DNA from: Microbacterium ginsengisoli
GTDB lineage: Bacteria > Actinomycetota > Actinomycetes > Actinomycetales > Microbacteriaceae
DNA: 64,000 nucleotides
Assembly (NCBI RefSeq): GCF_000956535.1
Contig: NZ_JYIY01000079.1
Span: forward strand, 166,575-230,574
Reading direction: 5' to 3'
Under the pieces are notes generated by a model. The model saw nothing but the letters and a program-made list of their open reading frames with translations. It was not told where the DNA came from and searched no databases. Both the position numbers and the translations under genes were made by a program. Within the stretch, counting starts at the first letter, position 1. The number at the start of each line of letters is the position of its first letter. Positions 17,659 to 25,604 of this stretch are shown one piece after another.

Positions 17659-18861
17659 CTACTTCATCGTCACGGGTGCGGGGGCGACATCCGCGCCCTT
17701 GACCGTGTCGACCAGCTGGGGCGTGAACGACGAGCCGTTCGCGACGAGCTTCACCTGGTACATGTCCTGGATCAGGGCGTGGTCGGCGGCGCGCACGGTG
17801 TTGCTCCCCTTCGGACCGTCGAAGGTGTAGCCCTCGAGCGACGAGATCATCTGATCGACGTCCCCCTTGCCCTGCTGGATGGCGTGCACGATCATCAGCG
17901 CCGCGTTGAAGCCGTCGGGGCTGAACAGATCGGGCGTGCCGCCGGCCTGCGTGATGAGGTCGATCATCTTGGTGTTCACGTCGTTCGACGGGGCGCCCGG
18001 GAAGTAGTGGTTCAGGAACTTGATCTTCGTGGACGCATCGCCGTAGGCGTTGAACGTGGACGAATCGCCGAGCCCGGTGACGACCGGGATCTGGTCGAGC
18101 ACGCCCTGCTGGCTGAGCGACTGCCACATCGCGCCGGTGGTGGCGCCGGCCCACGCGACGAAGACGAGGTCGGGCTTGGCACTGAGCACCTGTTGGGCGA
18201 ACGGGGTGAACTCGGTCACGTCCTCGGCGACGAGCACGGGCGTCACGGTCGCGCCCTTGGCCCCGAGGATCGCCTTGACGGCGGCGACGTTGCCCTGCCC
18301 GAACGCGTTGTTCTGAGCGAAGACGACGACGTTCTTGCCGCTGATGTCGGGCAGGAACGTGCCGGCGGTGGCGACGTCCTGCGCGCTCTCACGGCCGGAG
18401 CGGAACGTGTACTTGTTGGCGCCGGTGATGGCATCGGTGGCCGCGGGACCCGAGATGAACAGCACCTTGTTCTGTGCGGCTTGGTCGGCGAGCTTGAGCG
18501 CCACGCCCGACGAGGCCGAGCCCGCGAGGATGTTGACGCCTTGACCGATCAGATCCTTCGCCGCGGTGACGGCGGTGTCGGGGTTGCCCGCGTCATCCCG
18601 GTAGTCGACGGTGATCTTGGTGCCGTCGATCGTGTTCGTGCCGCCGGTCGCGTAGTTCAGGCCGGCCTTGAAGCCGTCCAGGTACTGCTTGCCGTAGCCC
18701 GCGAGGGCTCCGGTCTCGCTCGTGATCACGCCGACGGTGACCTCCGACGGACCCGAGGCGGTGCTGCCTGCCCCGGCGCCGGTTCCGGGGGCGCATGCGC
18801 TGAGGCCGATGGCGGCGCTCGCGATCACCGCCCCGAGGAGCAACTTCTTCGTAACTCGCAT
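17659..18861 (-). CDS. Branched-chain-type ABC transporter substrate-binding lipoprotein (LivK family)
   Basis: This 400-residue binding protein captures the substrate outside the membrane. The signal peptide MRVTKKLLLGAVIASAAI ends in the lipobox LSAC, with lipidation expected at Cys23. The periplasmic-binding fold type I follows (VGVITSETGALAGYGKQYLD, later VVVFAQNNAFGQGN). The start was placed at MRVTKK rather than five codons upstream because an AAAGG element lies eight bases before it. It is first in the nine-gene operon running leftward to 10237. Confidence 0.93.
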   Translation of the reverse strand: MRVTKKLLLGAVIASAAIGLSACAPGTGAGAGSTASGPSEVTVGVITSETGALAGYGKQYLDGFKAGLNYATGGTNTIDGTKITVDYRDDAGNPDTAVTAAKDLIGQGVNILAGSASSGVALKLADQAAQNKVLFISGPAATDAITGANKYTFRSGRESAQDVATAGTFLPDISGKNVVVFAQNNAFGQGNVAAVKAILGAKGATVTPVLVAEDVTEFTPFAQQVLSAKPDLVFVAWAGATTGAMWQSLSQQGVLDQIPVVTGLGDSSTFNAYGDASTKIKFLNHYFPGAPSNDVNTKMIDLITQAGGTPDLFSPDGFNAALMIVHAIQQGKGDVDQMISSLEGYTFDGPKGSNTVRAADHALIQDMYQVKLVANGSSFTPQLVDTVKGADVAPAPVTMK

Positions 18862-18890
18862 GTGATTGCCTTTCACCCTTGGAAGGACTT

Positions 18891-18908
18891 CCTGAAAGCT
18901 GATTCAGG
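18891..18908. promoter_or_regulatory. Inverted repeat in the leader of the importer operon
   Basis: CCTGAA and TTCAGG are separated by six bases, 30-47 bases upstream of the binding-protein start. This is a possible operator for the operon's TetR regulator, or an mRNA hairpin. Confidence 0.35.
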
Positions 18909-18995
18909 TATTGCGAGACTAAGAAGTCGGATGCCGCGATGTCAAGGCGGTGCGCGTGAAGCTCCGCCGATCCCCTCGGGGGTCAACCGCATTAC

Positions 18996-19021
18996 ATACT
19001 CGGGGTATATACTTCCGGTAT
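18996..19021 (+). promoter_or_regulatory. Tandem palindromic operator overlapping the marR promoter
   Basis: Two 13-bp units of the form ATACTNNNNGTAT abut exactly (18996-19008 and 19009-19021), each a 4-bp-arm palindrome. The second unit contains most of the -10 hexamer TATACT (19008-19013) and runs into the ATG at 19020, which is six bases after the hexamer. MarR binding here would block its own leaderless transcript, so autorepression is very likely. Confidence 0.7.
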
Positions 19022-19454
19022 GACTCGCACGAAGGATATCGAGAGGATCGTGACGGCCGCCCACGCGCTCACGCGCATCGCCGCCGTCCGCACCGGCAGC
19101 GAGGTGCCGGCCGCGCAGTGGCGCATGCTCAGTGCGCTGAACGGCGAGGGCGCGCTCCGCGTCGGCGCGCTCGCGCAGTTCGCGCGCACGCCGCAGCCCG
19201 TCGTCACCCGCCTCGTCGGCCAGCTGGTCGACGAGGGCCTCGTGACCCGCGCCGGCGACCCGGAGGACTCGCGCGCGACCGTCGTCGACCTCACCGCCGA
19301 CGGCCGTGAGGCGCTCGATCGCTGGCGTACCGACCTCGTCGCGGCGATCGAACCGCTGTTCACCGACCTCGCCGACGACGAGTGGGAGACCCTCCGTCGC
19401 GCCTCGCAGATCCTCGCCGATCGCACGGCCGTCTCGCTGGCGGTGGCCCGATGA
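19020..19454 (+). CDS. MarR-family transcriptional regulator
   Basis: This 144-residue winged-helix repressor has the recognition region ALAQFARTPQPVVTRLVGQL and the wing DPEDSRATVVDLTADGREAL. It is co-transcribed with a drug-efflux-type MFS transporter (4-bp overlap), the usual arrangement for an efflux pump released from repression by its substrate. A double palindrome covers its own promoter and start codon. Confidence 0.94.
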   Translation: MTRTKDIERIVTAAHALTRIAAVRTGSEVPAAQWRMLSALNGEGALRVGALAQFARTPQPVVTRLVGQLVDEGLVTRAGDPEDSRATVVDLTADGREALDRWRTDLVAAIEPLFTDLADDEWETLRRASQILADRTAVSLAVAR

Positions 19455-20680
19455 GCGGCGGGCGCACCGGGGCATCCGTTCTGCGTCAGCCGCTGCAGGT
19501 GTGGGCGGTCGCCTTCGCCTGCGTGGTCGCGTTCATGGGTATCGGCCTGGTCGACCCCATCCTCCCGGCGATCGCCGAGTCGCTGCAGGCGACACCGGTG
19601 CAGACCGAGCTGCTGTTCACGAGCTATCTGCTCGTGACCGCTCTCGCGATGCTCGTCACGAGCTGGATCTCGAGCCGCATCGGAGCGAAGGCGACCCTGC
19701 TGATCGGTCTCGCGCTCATCGTGGTGTTCGCCCTTTTCGCCGGTCTCAGCGGGTCGGTCGAGGCGGTCATCGGCTTCCGGGCGGGCTGGGGCCTCGGCAA
19801 CGCGCTCTTCATCTCGACCGCCCTCGCCACGATCGTGGGCGCTGCGGCCGGCGGCTCGGGGGCGGCCATCATGCTCTACGAGGCGGCGCTCGGCATCGGC
19901 ATCGCTGTCGGCCCGCTGCTCGGCGGCCTGCTCGGCGAGGTGAGCTGGAAGTGGCCCTTCTTCGGCGTCTCGGTGCTGATGGCGGTGGCGTTCGTCGCGA
20001 TCGCGATCCTGCTGCGCACCAAGGGTGAGAAGCGCACGCCGGTGGCGTTCTCGGCGCCGTTCCGGGCGCTCGGCAACCCGTCGCTGGCGATCCTCGCGGT
20101 CGCGGCGCTCTTCTACAACATCGGGTTCTTCACGCTGCTCGCCTTCTCGCCCTTCCCCTTGGGGTTCGGCGCGATGGGCATCGGGTTCACCTTCTTCGGG
20201 TGGGGCATCGCCGTCGCGATCACGAGCGTCTGGGTCGCACCCCTGATGCTCAAGCGGATGACCCGCAGCACCGCCATGCTCATCACACTGCCGCTCCTGG
20301 CGATCGACCTGGTCGTCGCGGGTGTGCTCGTGACCTCCCCCACCGCTCTGGTCGTGTGCATCATCGTGGGCGGTCTGATGCTCGGCATCATGAACACCGT
20401 GCTCACCGAGTCGGTGATGGAGGCGACCGACCTGCCGCGCGCGGTGGCGTCGTCGGCGTACTCCGCGGTGCGGTTCCTGGGTGGCGCGGCCGCTCCGCCG
20501 CTCGCCGCGTTCCTGTGGCACGCGGCGAACGCGTCGGTGCCCTACTGGGTCGCCGCGCTCGCGGTGCTGATCTCCGCCGGGGCGATCCTCGTCGGACGCC
20601 CGAAGCTCGCACGCATCGACGTGCGCGAGGCGGACGAGGCCGAAGAGGGCGCCGCGGTGCTCATCGGCGACGCCGCCTGA
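19451..20680 (+). CDS. MFS efflux transporter, 12-segment type
   Basis: This 409-residue transporter has about twelve membrane segments. The MFS motif A region follows the second segment (SWISSRIGAKATLLIG), and motif C-like glycine/proline spacing (ALGIGIAVGPLLGGLLG) is seen in segment 5, typical of drug/H+ antiporters. It is translationally coupled to the MarR regulator. The substrate is unknown. Confidence 0.92.
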   Translation: MSGGRTGASVLRQPLQVWAVAFACVVAFMGIGLVDPILPAIAESLQATPVQTELLFTSYLLVTALAMLVTSWISSRIGAKATLLIGLALIVVFALFAGLSGSVEAVIGFRAGWGLGNALFISTALATIVGAAAGGSGAAIMLYEAALGIGIAVGPLLGGLLGEVSWKWPFFGVSVLMAVAFVAIAILLRTKGEKRTPVAFSAPFRALGNPSLAILAVAALFYNIGFFTLLAFSPFPLGFGAMGIGFTFFGWGIAVAITSVWVAPLMLKRMTRSTAMLITLPLLAIDLVVAGVLVTSPTALVVCIIVGGLMLGIMNTVLTESVMEATDLPRAVASSAYSAVRFLGGAAAPPLAAFLWHAANASVPYWVAALAVLISAGAILVGRPKLARIDVREADEAEEGAAVLIGDAA

Positions 20681-20689
20681 TCCCCCCGA

Positions 20690-22102
20690 TCACCACGCCA
20701 GGTCGGCCGCCAGCCCCGCACGGGCGGCGGCCGACCGCACGCGGTCGTGCAGTTCGAGCGACGCGGTCGCCGCGAGCGGGTGGGTGCTCACCCCGTCACG
20801 GGCGACGAGCCGCCCACCGACGTACACGTGGGTGAGGTTTCGCAGTCCGCACGCGAACGCGTAGTGGGCGAACGGGTCCCAGACGGGTCCGGTGTCGGGA
20901 TGCCGCGGGTCGACGATCACGAGGTCGGCGAACTTCCCCACCGCGAGAGATCCGATGCGGTCCCCCACACCCAGCGCCTCGGCACCGCCGAGCGTGTGCA
21001 TGCGGATCATCTCGCGCGGCATGATGATCGCGGCATCCCGGTGCAGGGCACGCTGCGCGTACATGCCGATGCGCATGTTCTGGAAGGGGTCGGAGATGTC
21101 GGTGCACGACTGGTCGTCGAGGCCCACTCCGATCGGCATGCCCAGTTCGCGGTAGCGCGGGATGTCGGCGAAGCCCGAGGCGAGCCGGCCGTTGGAGGCG
21201 GGCTGCCACACCATGCCGGCGCCGCGCTCCGCGGCGGTGCGGGACATGTGCTCGTCGGGGTGCACGAAGTGGCCGAACAGGAAGCCGGGACGCAGCGCTC
21301 CCGAGCGCTCGTACCAGTCGAACTTCTCGCGCTGCTGGTCGAGCGCCTCGCTCGTCTCGAGGAAGTGCGCCTGGTTGCTCACCCCGTGGGCGTCCATCAT
21401 CGCCGCCTCGTGCGCGGCCGTCTCGGGACTGTCACTCCATTGCTGCGCGCCGAACACCGAGCCGCCGAGGTCGAGCTCGCGCGGGATGGCGGTGCGCACG
21501 TAGTCCATCGCATCGGCGAACACCCCGTGCGCACGATCGGCGCTCTGCAGCTCGGAGTCGATGCGCACCGCGTTGACCAGGCGCAGGTTCGCGTCGGCGC
21601 CGGCATCCACCTGCCGGTAGACGTACTCGGGGCCGAGCTCGGCGAGGATGACGCGGCTGTCGCTCGCCGCGTCGTAGCGGCTGTGGAACCGCGACGAGAG
21701 GAAGTTGTAGGCCGAGGTGACGCCGTTGACGAGGAAGTCGAGGCTACCGTGGAGCGTCATCCAGTACACGTCGTCGGCGTCGGTTCCCGACATGAACTGC
21801 GCCTGCACGCCGACCCAGCCGTAGAGCGGATCACCGGGGGTCATTCCCCGCATGCCGGACGTGAAGATGTGGCTGTGTGCCGACACGAAACCGGGAGCGA
21901 CGAAGGCGCCGGCGGCATCCACCACCTCGGCGGCGGTGAGGGCGTCTGCCGGGGCGTCACCCACCCCGAGGCCGGAGATGCGCCCGTCGGCACCCACCGA
22001 GATCCAGCCGCGGAACCAGTCCTCGCCGTCGACCATCGAGAGGATGACGGCATCGGTGATCGTGAGCAGCGGGCGGGGAGCGGATGCAGCAGAGTCGGGC
22101 AT
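20690..22102 (-). CDS. Amidohydrolase / chlorohydrolase-type deaminase (TrzN/SsnA-like)
   Basis: This 470-residue metal-dependent hydrolase of the amidohydrolase superfamily probably removes an amino group from a heterocycle. Metal ligands appear intact: His76 and His78 in SAHSHIF, a third histidine in NQAHFLET with its glutamate, a fourth in FGHFVHPDEH, and the catalytic aspartate in VGLDDQSC. The C-terminal GDRIGSLAVGKFADLVIVD is the usual amidohydrolase ending. The gene is transcribed alone and converges on the MFS gene ten bases away. The exact substrate cannot be assigned. Confidence 0.85.
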   Translation of the reverse strand: MPDSAASAPRPLLTITDAVILSMVDGEDWFRGWISVGADGRISGLGVGDAPADALTAAEVVDAAGAFVAPGFVSAHSHIFTSGMRGMTPGDPLYGWVGVQAQFMSGTDADDVYWMTLHGSLDFLVNGVTSAYNFLSSRFHSRYDAASDSRVILAELGPEYVYRQVDAGADANLRLVNAVRIDSELQSADRAHGVFADAMDYVRTAIPRELDLGGSVFGAQQWSDSPETAAHEAAMMDAHGVSNQAHFLETSEALDQQREKFDWYERSGALRPGFLFGHFVHPDEHMSRTAAERGAGMVWQPASNGRLASGFADIPRYRELGMPIGVGLDDQSCTDISDPFQNMRIGMYAQRALHRDAAIIMPREMIRMHTLGGAEALGVGDRIGSLAVGKFADLVIVDPRHPDTGPVWDPFAHYAFACGLRNLTHVYVGGRLVARDGVSTHPLAATASLELHDRVRSAAARAGLAADLAW

Positions 22103-22196
22103 GCCGCCAGCATTCCGCGCCCGGGAGACACGGCCGTTTCCCTCGTGTTTCCGACAGATGTGCGCAGTGCCGACTCACTCCACAGGGGCAATGACG

Positions 22197-22233
22197 AAGG
22201 GCCTCGGCGACGCTGTCGCGTGCCGAGGCCCTT
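22197..22233 (-). terminator. Terminator after tRNA-Lys
   Basis: A 12-bp perfect stem (AAGGGCCTCGGC with its complement) encloses a 13-base loop, seven bases after the tRNA 3' end on the minus strand. Confidence 0.8.
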
Positions 22234-22239
22234 CTGCGG

Positions 22240-22312
22240 TGCACCCCCTGGGACTCGAACCCAGAACCCACTGATTAAGAGTCAGTTGCTCTGCCGATTG
22301 AGCTAGAGGTGC
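22240..22312 (-). tRNA. tRNA-Lys (anticodon CTT)
   Basis: The minus strand folds into a standard cloverleaf. The acceptor GCACCTC pairs with GGGGTGC (one G-U), the anticodon arm is ACTGA-CTCTTAA-TCAGT with anticodon CTT, and the T-arm contains GGTTCGAGTCC. The discriminator is A and the CCA end is not encoded. Confidence 0.97.
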
Positions 22313-22403
22313 ATGGTTCGCGCTGCGAAAGCTCGCGGTCGAACCGAGGGTCAACGTTATCATCCCGCGTCCCGCGCCGCGAATCGGGCCGAGAACCGCC
22401 GGA

Positions 22404-22409
22404 TAGGCT
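22404..22409 (+). promoter_or_regulatory. Leaderless -10 element of the hisN-like gene
   Basis: TAGGCT is followed by six bases (GGAGCC) and ATG. The same spacing and nearly the same 15 bases recur before pncB at 59908. Confidence 0.6.
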
Positions 22410-22415
22410 GGAGCC

Positions 22416-23267
22416 ATGACCGCCGCGCCCGTGACTCCCGACGCCGCCGACGCCCGGGATGCCGCGGCATCCGGTCTCTTCGCCGCCGATCTGGCGCTCG
22501 CGCTGCGCCTCGCGGACGCGGCCGACGCCGTCACGATGGCGCGCTTCGACGCCGCCGACCTCGAGATCGACGTGAAGCCCGATGCGACGCACGTGACGGA
22601 GGCCGACCTCGCGACCGAGCGGGCGATCCGGGCGATCCTCGGCAGTGAGCGTCCCGACGACGGCATCTTCGGCGAGGAGTACGGCGCCGAAGGATCGACC
22701 CACCGCCAATGGATCATCGACCCCATCGACGGCACCGCGAACTACCTCAAGGGAATCCCGATGTGGGCGACGCTCATCGCCCTGGCCGTCGACGGCGTGC
22801 CGCAGGTCGGCGTCGTCAGCCAGCCCGCCCTCGGGCGCCGCTGGTGGGGCGCGACCGGATCGGGCGCGTGGACGGCGACCGACGCCGGACCGCGTCGCCT
22901 CGGCGTCTCGTCGGTCGACACGCTCGCCGAGGCGAGCATCAGCTTCCAGAGCATTCAGCAGTGGGACGAGGTCGGGCGCCTCGACCAGCTCGTCGCCCTC
23001 ACCCGCACCGTGTGGCGTGACCGAGGCTACGGCGACGCGTGGCCGTACATGCTGCTCGCCGAGGGCCGGCTCGAGTTCGTCGCCGAGTTCGGAGTGAAGG
23101 AGTACGACATCGCCCCGATGTTCCCGATCATCGCCGAGGCCGGCGGACGCGTCACCGCGATCGACGGCAGCGCGTCGCTCGCGGACCGATCGGTGCTGGC
23201 CACCAACGGTGCACTGCACGACGCGTTCCTCGGCGCCGTCGCCCGAGCCGAAGGGACCGCTCCGTGA
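22416..23267 (+). CDS. hisN: Histidinol-phosphatase, inositol monophosphatase family
   Basis: This Mg-dependent, Li-sensitive-type phosphatase has 283 residues. The family motifs are GEEYG (Glu88), IDPIDGTANY (Asp102, Asp105) and the C-terminal GDAWPYMLLAEGRLEFV with a KEYDIAP aspartate. In actinobacteria this subfamily carries the histidinol-phosphate phosphatase step of histidine synthesis. Inositol-phosphate phosphatase activity is the alternative. It has its own leaderless-type promoter and overlaps the next gene by GTGA. Confidence 0.85.
   Translation: MTAAPVTPDAADARDAAASGLFAADLALALRLADAADAVTMARFDAADLEIDVKPDATHVTEADLATERAIRAILGSERPDDGIFGEEYGAEGSTHRQWIIDPIDGTANYLKGIPMWATLIALAVDGVPQVGVVSQPALGRRWWGATGSGAWTATDAGPRRLGVSSVDTLAEASISFQSIQQWDEVGRLDQLVALTRTVWRDRGYGDAWPYMLLAEGRLEFVAEFGVKEYDIAPMFPIIAEAGGRVTAIDGSASLADRSVLATNGALHDAFLGAVARAEGTAP
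22457..22472. repeat. Copy 2 of 16-bp palindrome GGATGCCGCGGCATCC
   Basis: This is a perfect copy inside hisN, in frame as Asp-Ala-Ala-Ala-Ser. Confidence 0.9.
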
Positions 23268-23830
23268 CCCGACGTGCCACGATGCTGACCGCGACGACGC
23301 TCGCGCTCGTCGCCCTCACGGGATGCACCGCGACCGCGAGCCCCGCGCCGTCGAATCCTGTCGCCTCGACCCCTGCCGCGACCGGCACGGCCAGCGCAAC
23401 CCCCGTGCCGACGGGTACCGCCACCGCCGCCGCGGCAACATGTGACGGCATCCTCGACCCGAGCGTCGTGAAGAGCCTGTCCGATCAGGGCTGGACCTTC
23501 CGCCAGGAGTCGTTCCGCGCAGGGTCCACAGTGCTCACCGGTGGCCTGCAGTGCGTCTGGGGCGACTACTCGATCGCCAGCGATCACGTGCAGATCTACG
23601 GTTGGGCGCCGATCTCCGCCGAGCAAGCGGCGAGCGTGCGCACCGACCTGCTCGCCCAGGGCTTCCGCGCCGTCGAGGACAGCCGCGGCTCGTACCTCAC
23701 CGAGAACGCGAACACCGCCATCGCGACGGATGCGGACGGGTACGGCACCACCTACCAGTTCGGCGACGGCTGGATCACCCTCTCGGACACCAAACAGGGA
23801 CTGCTCCTCATCGAGCGCCCCACCGCCTGA
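23264..23830 (+). CDS. Hypothetical lipoprotein
   Basis: This 188-residue protein begins at a GTG overlapping the hisN stop (GTGA), with AAGGGA upstream. It has a signal peptide ending in the lipobox LTGC (about Cys21), then a Ser/Thr/Pro/Ala-rich linker of about 35 residues typical of surface-tethered lipoproteins. A small globular domain with two cysteines (TCDGI and LQCVWGDY) follows. I do not recognise the domain. Coupling to hisN is probably incidental. Confidence 0.8.
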   Translation: MTRRATMLTATTLALVALTGCTATASPAPSNPVASTPAATGTASATPVPTGTATAAAATCDGILDPSVVKSLSDQGWTFRQESFRAGSTVLTGGLQCVWGDYSIASDHVQIYGWAPISAEQAASVRTDLLAQGFRAVEDSRGSYLTENANTAIATDADGYGTTYQFGDGWITLSDTKQGLLLIERPTA

Positions 23831-23852
23831 CCACGGGCCCGCACCGGCGCCC

Positions 23853-24806
23853 TCAGAGGCCGAGCACGATGCGCGGGCACGCGGCCCGCGACACGCACAC
23901 GTACATGACGTCGCTTCGCTCGCGCTCGGACGGCGACAGGATCGAGTCGCGATGATCGATCTCGCCGGAGATCACCGGCGTCTCGCAGGTGCCGCACGTG
24001 CCCTCGCGGCAGCTCGAGAGCACGAACACGCCCGACTCCTCGAGAACGTCGAGGACGCTCCGATCGGGCGCGACCTCGACGGTCATCCCGCTGTACTCCA
24101 GCTCCACCTCGAACGGCCCGTCCCAGACCGGCGCCGTCAAGGGCTCGGGTTCGAAGCGCTCGGCTGCGAACGCCACCCCGTGGGCGCCCGCGATCTGCTC
24201 TGCCGCATCCACGAGGCGCAGCGGTCCGCAGCACCACACCCCGGTGTCTGCCCGGAGAGCTCCGAAGAGCACCTCGAGATCCAGACGTCCGCCCCGCTCC
24301 GACACGTGCAGCACGAGCCGGTCGCCGTGCCGTTCCCGCAGCTCGTCGACGAGGATCATGCGGCCCTCGTGACCCGCGTAGTGCAGTTCGTAGTCGATGC
24401 CGGCGGATGCCGCGGCATCCGCCATCGCCGCGATCGGCGTGATGCCGATGCCGCCCGCCAGGAACACCGCACGCGGATGAGCGGCGGCATCGAAGCGGAA
24501 GTGGTTGCGAGGCCCGGCGAGGCGCAGAACCGTTCCCTCGGCGACCTGGTCGAGCATCCAGGTCGACCCGCCCCGACTGTCGGGCTCACGCAGCACTCCC
24601 AGCCGCCACCGCTGCGCACCGGCCGGACCCACGAGGGAGTACTGCCGCACCAGGCCGCCCGGCTGCAGCACGTCGACGTGCGCTCCCGGCTCCCAGGCGG
24701 GAAGCGGCTCGTCACCCTGGGGGGCGAGTTCGAGCACGACGAGATCGTCGCTCACCGCGGTGCGGGAGACGACACGGACATCCACATCGGAAGCGATCGG
24801 GTTCAT
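23853..24806 (-). CDS. Oxygenase-type reductase (FMN/NAD domain plus 2Fe-2S ferredoxin domain)
   Basis: This 317-residue electron-transfer protein of the phthalate dioxygenase reductase/VanB family has three parts: a flavin domain (about 1-105, YSLVGP), an NAD domain (GGIGITPIAAM) and a C-terminal plant-type ferredoxin domain with Cys266, Cys271, Cys274 and Cys304 (SCREGTCGTC...YVC). Such proteins feed electrons to Rieske oxygenases that hydroxylate or demethylate. No oxygenase subunit lies in this window, so its partner is elsewhere or unconventional. Its start overlaps the stop of the regulator gene by ATGA. Confidence 0.9.
   Translation of the reverse strand: MNPIASDVDVRVVSRTAVSDDLVVLELAPQGDEPLPAWEPGAHVDVLQPGGLVRQYSLVGPAGAQRWRLGVLREPDSRGGSTWMLDQVAEGTVLRLAGPRNHFRFDAAAHPRAVFLAGGIGITPIAAMADAAASAGIDYELHYAGHEGRMILVDELRERHGDRLVLHVSERGGRLDLEVLFGALRADTGVWCCGPLRLVDAAEQIAGAHGVAFAAERFEPEPLTAPVWDGPFEVELEYSGMTVEVAPDRSVLDVLEESGVFVLSSCREGTCGTCETPVISGEIDHRDSILSPSERERSDVMYVCVSRAACPRIVLGL
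24405..24420. repeat. Copy 3 of 16-bp palindrome GGATGCCGCGGCATCC
   Basis: This perfect copy lies inside the reductase gene; the symmetry extends to 22 bp (flanked by GGC and GCC). Confidence 0.9.
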
Positions 24807-25402
24807 AGGCGTGCGGGATGCTCCTTGACGATGATGAGCCGGTAGGCACGGCCGTCGGCCGACCGCCACCGGTGCCGGGTTCCGCCGGCGTAGAAGACCG
24901 AATCCCCCGGGGCGAGCACATCGGGCCGCCCCTCCCGGTCGAGGTCGATCTCGACCGTGCCGTCGAGAACGAACATCCATTCGTCCTCGTCGTGGTCGAA
25001 GAAGTCGCCGAACTCGACGTTCTCGGCACGGAACTCCATCGGGTGGAACGATCGAGGGTCCGAGACGAGCATGCGCGCGATGCCCTCGGCGTACGCGCCC
25101 GACGACCCCTCATCGGCCCGCACGACATCGACCTCGTCGCCCGTCGTCGCCGGCCGGTCGACCGACAGCAGCTCGACCTGGCTGGTGCCGAGCGCCCGCG
25201 CGATGCGCTCGAGCGAGCCCATGCTGGGCCTGGTGAGTCCGCGCTCGAGCTGCGAGAGGAACGGGTGGGAGAGCTCCGACGCCGAGGCGAGCTCGACGAG
25301 AGTGAGCCTCCGGGCATGCCGCATCGCGCGGATCCGCTCCCCCAAGGCCACGGTCACCTCGTCGACCGGCGACGAGGTGGGGGCCGCGACATTCTTCGCC
25401 AT
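24803..25402 (-). CDS. XRE-family regulator with C-terminal cupin domain
   Basis: This 199-residue protein has an HTH at about residues 15-70 (LVELASASELSHPFLSQLER) and a cupin effector domain at about 115-195 (DEDEWMFVLDGTVEIDL, GDSVFYAGGTRHRWRS). Regulators of this design (PuuR-like) control nitrogen-compound catabolism. It is divergent from the amidohydrolase-FAD oxidase-MTHFR operon and coupled to the reductase. GGAGGT lies eight bases before the chosen ATG (MAKNVAAP). It most likely controls both sides. Confidence 0.92.
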   Translation of the reverse strand: MAKNVAAPTSSPVDEVTVALGERIRAMRHARRLTLVELASASELSHPFLSQLERGLTRPSMGSLERIARALGTSQVELLSVDRPATTGDEVDVVRADEGSSGAYAEGIARMLVSDPRSFHPMEFRAENVEFGDFFDHDEDEWMFVLDGTVEIDLDREGRPDVLAPGDSVFYAGGTRHRWRSADGRAYRLIIVKEHPARL

Positions 25403-25423
25403 GACTGACACCTCCGAACAGCA

Positions 25424-25447
25424 AGCGGCACCCGCGCGGGTGCCGCT
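25424..25447. repeat. 24-bp perfect palindrome upstream of the XRE-cupin gene
   Basis: The sequence AGCGGCACCCGC (25424-25435) is followed immediately by its exact complement, so the symmetry is complete with no spacer. It lies 22 bases upstream of the regulator's ATG. It could be an operator dimer site or an attenuator hairpin in the 5' leader. Confidence 0.75.
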
Positions 25448-25489
25448 CCGCCAGAAAGTACACCACACCCGGCGAGCGGGCCCGCGCCG

Positions 25490-25528
25490 GTTTCGCGAGC
25501 AGAAACGGACGCGTCACATGCGCGAAAC
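25490..25528. promoter_or_regulatory. Inverted repeat in the divergent control region
   Basis: GTTTCGCG (25490-25497) and CGCGAAAC (25521-25528) form 8-bp arms 23 bases apart. TACAGT (25539-25544) downstream could be the -10 for the rightward operon. These are likely regulatory half-sites between the XRE-cupin gene and the catabolic operon. Confidence 0.45.
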
Positions 25529-25604
25529 GCGCCCTCCCTACAGTGCCGATTGTAAGTGGGACCAACATCCCGCCCTGCCCGATCGGCCTCTCCCGAGGGG
25601 AATC

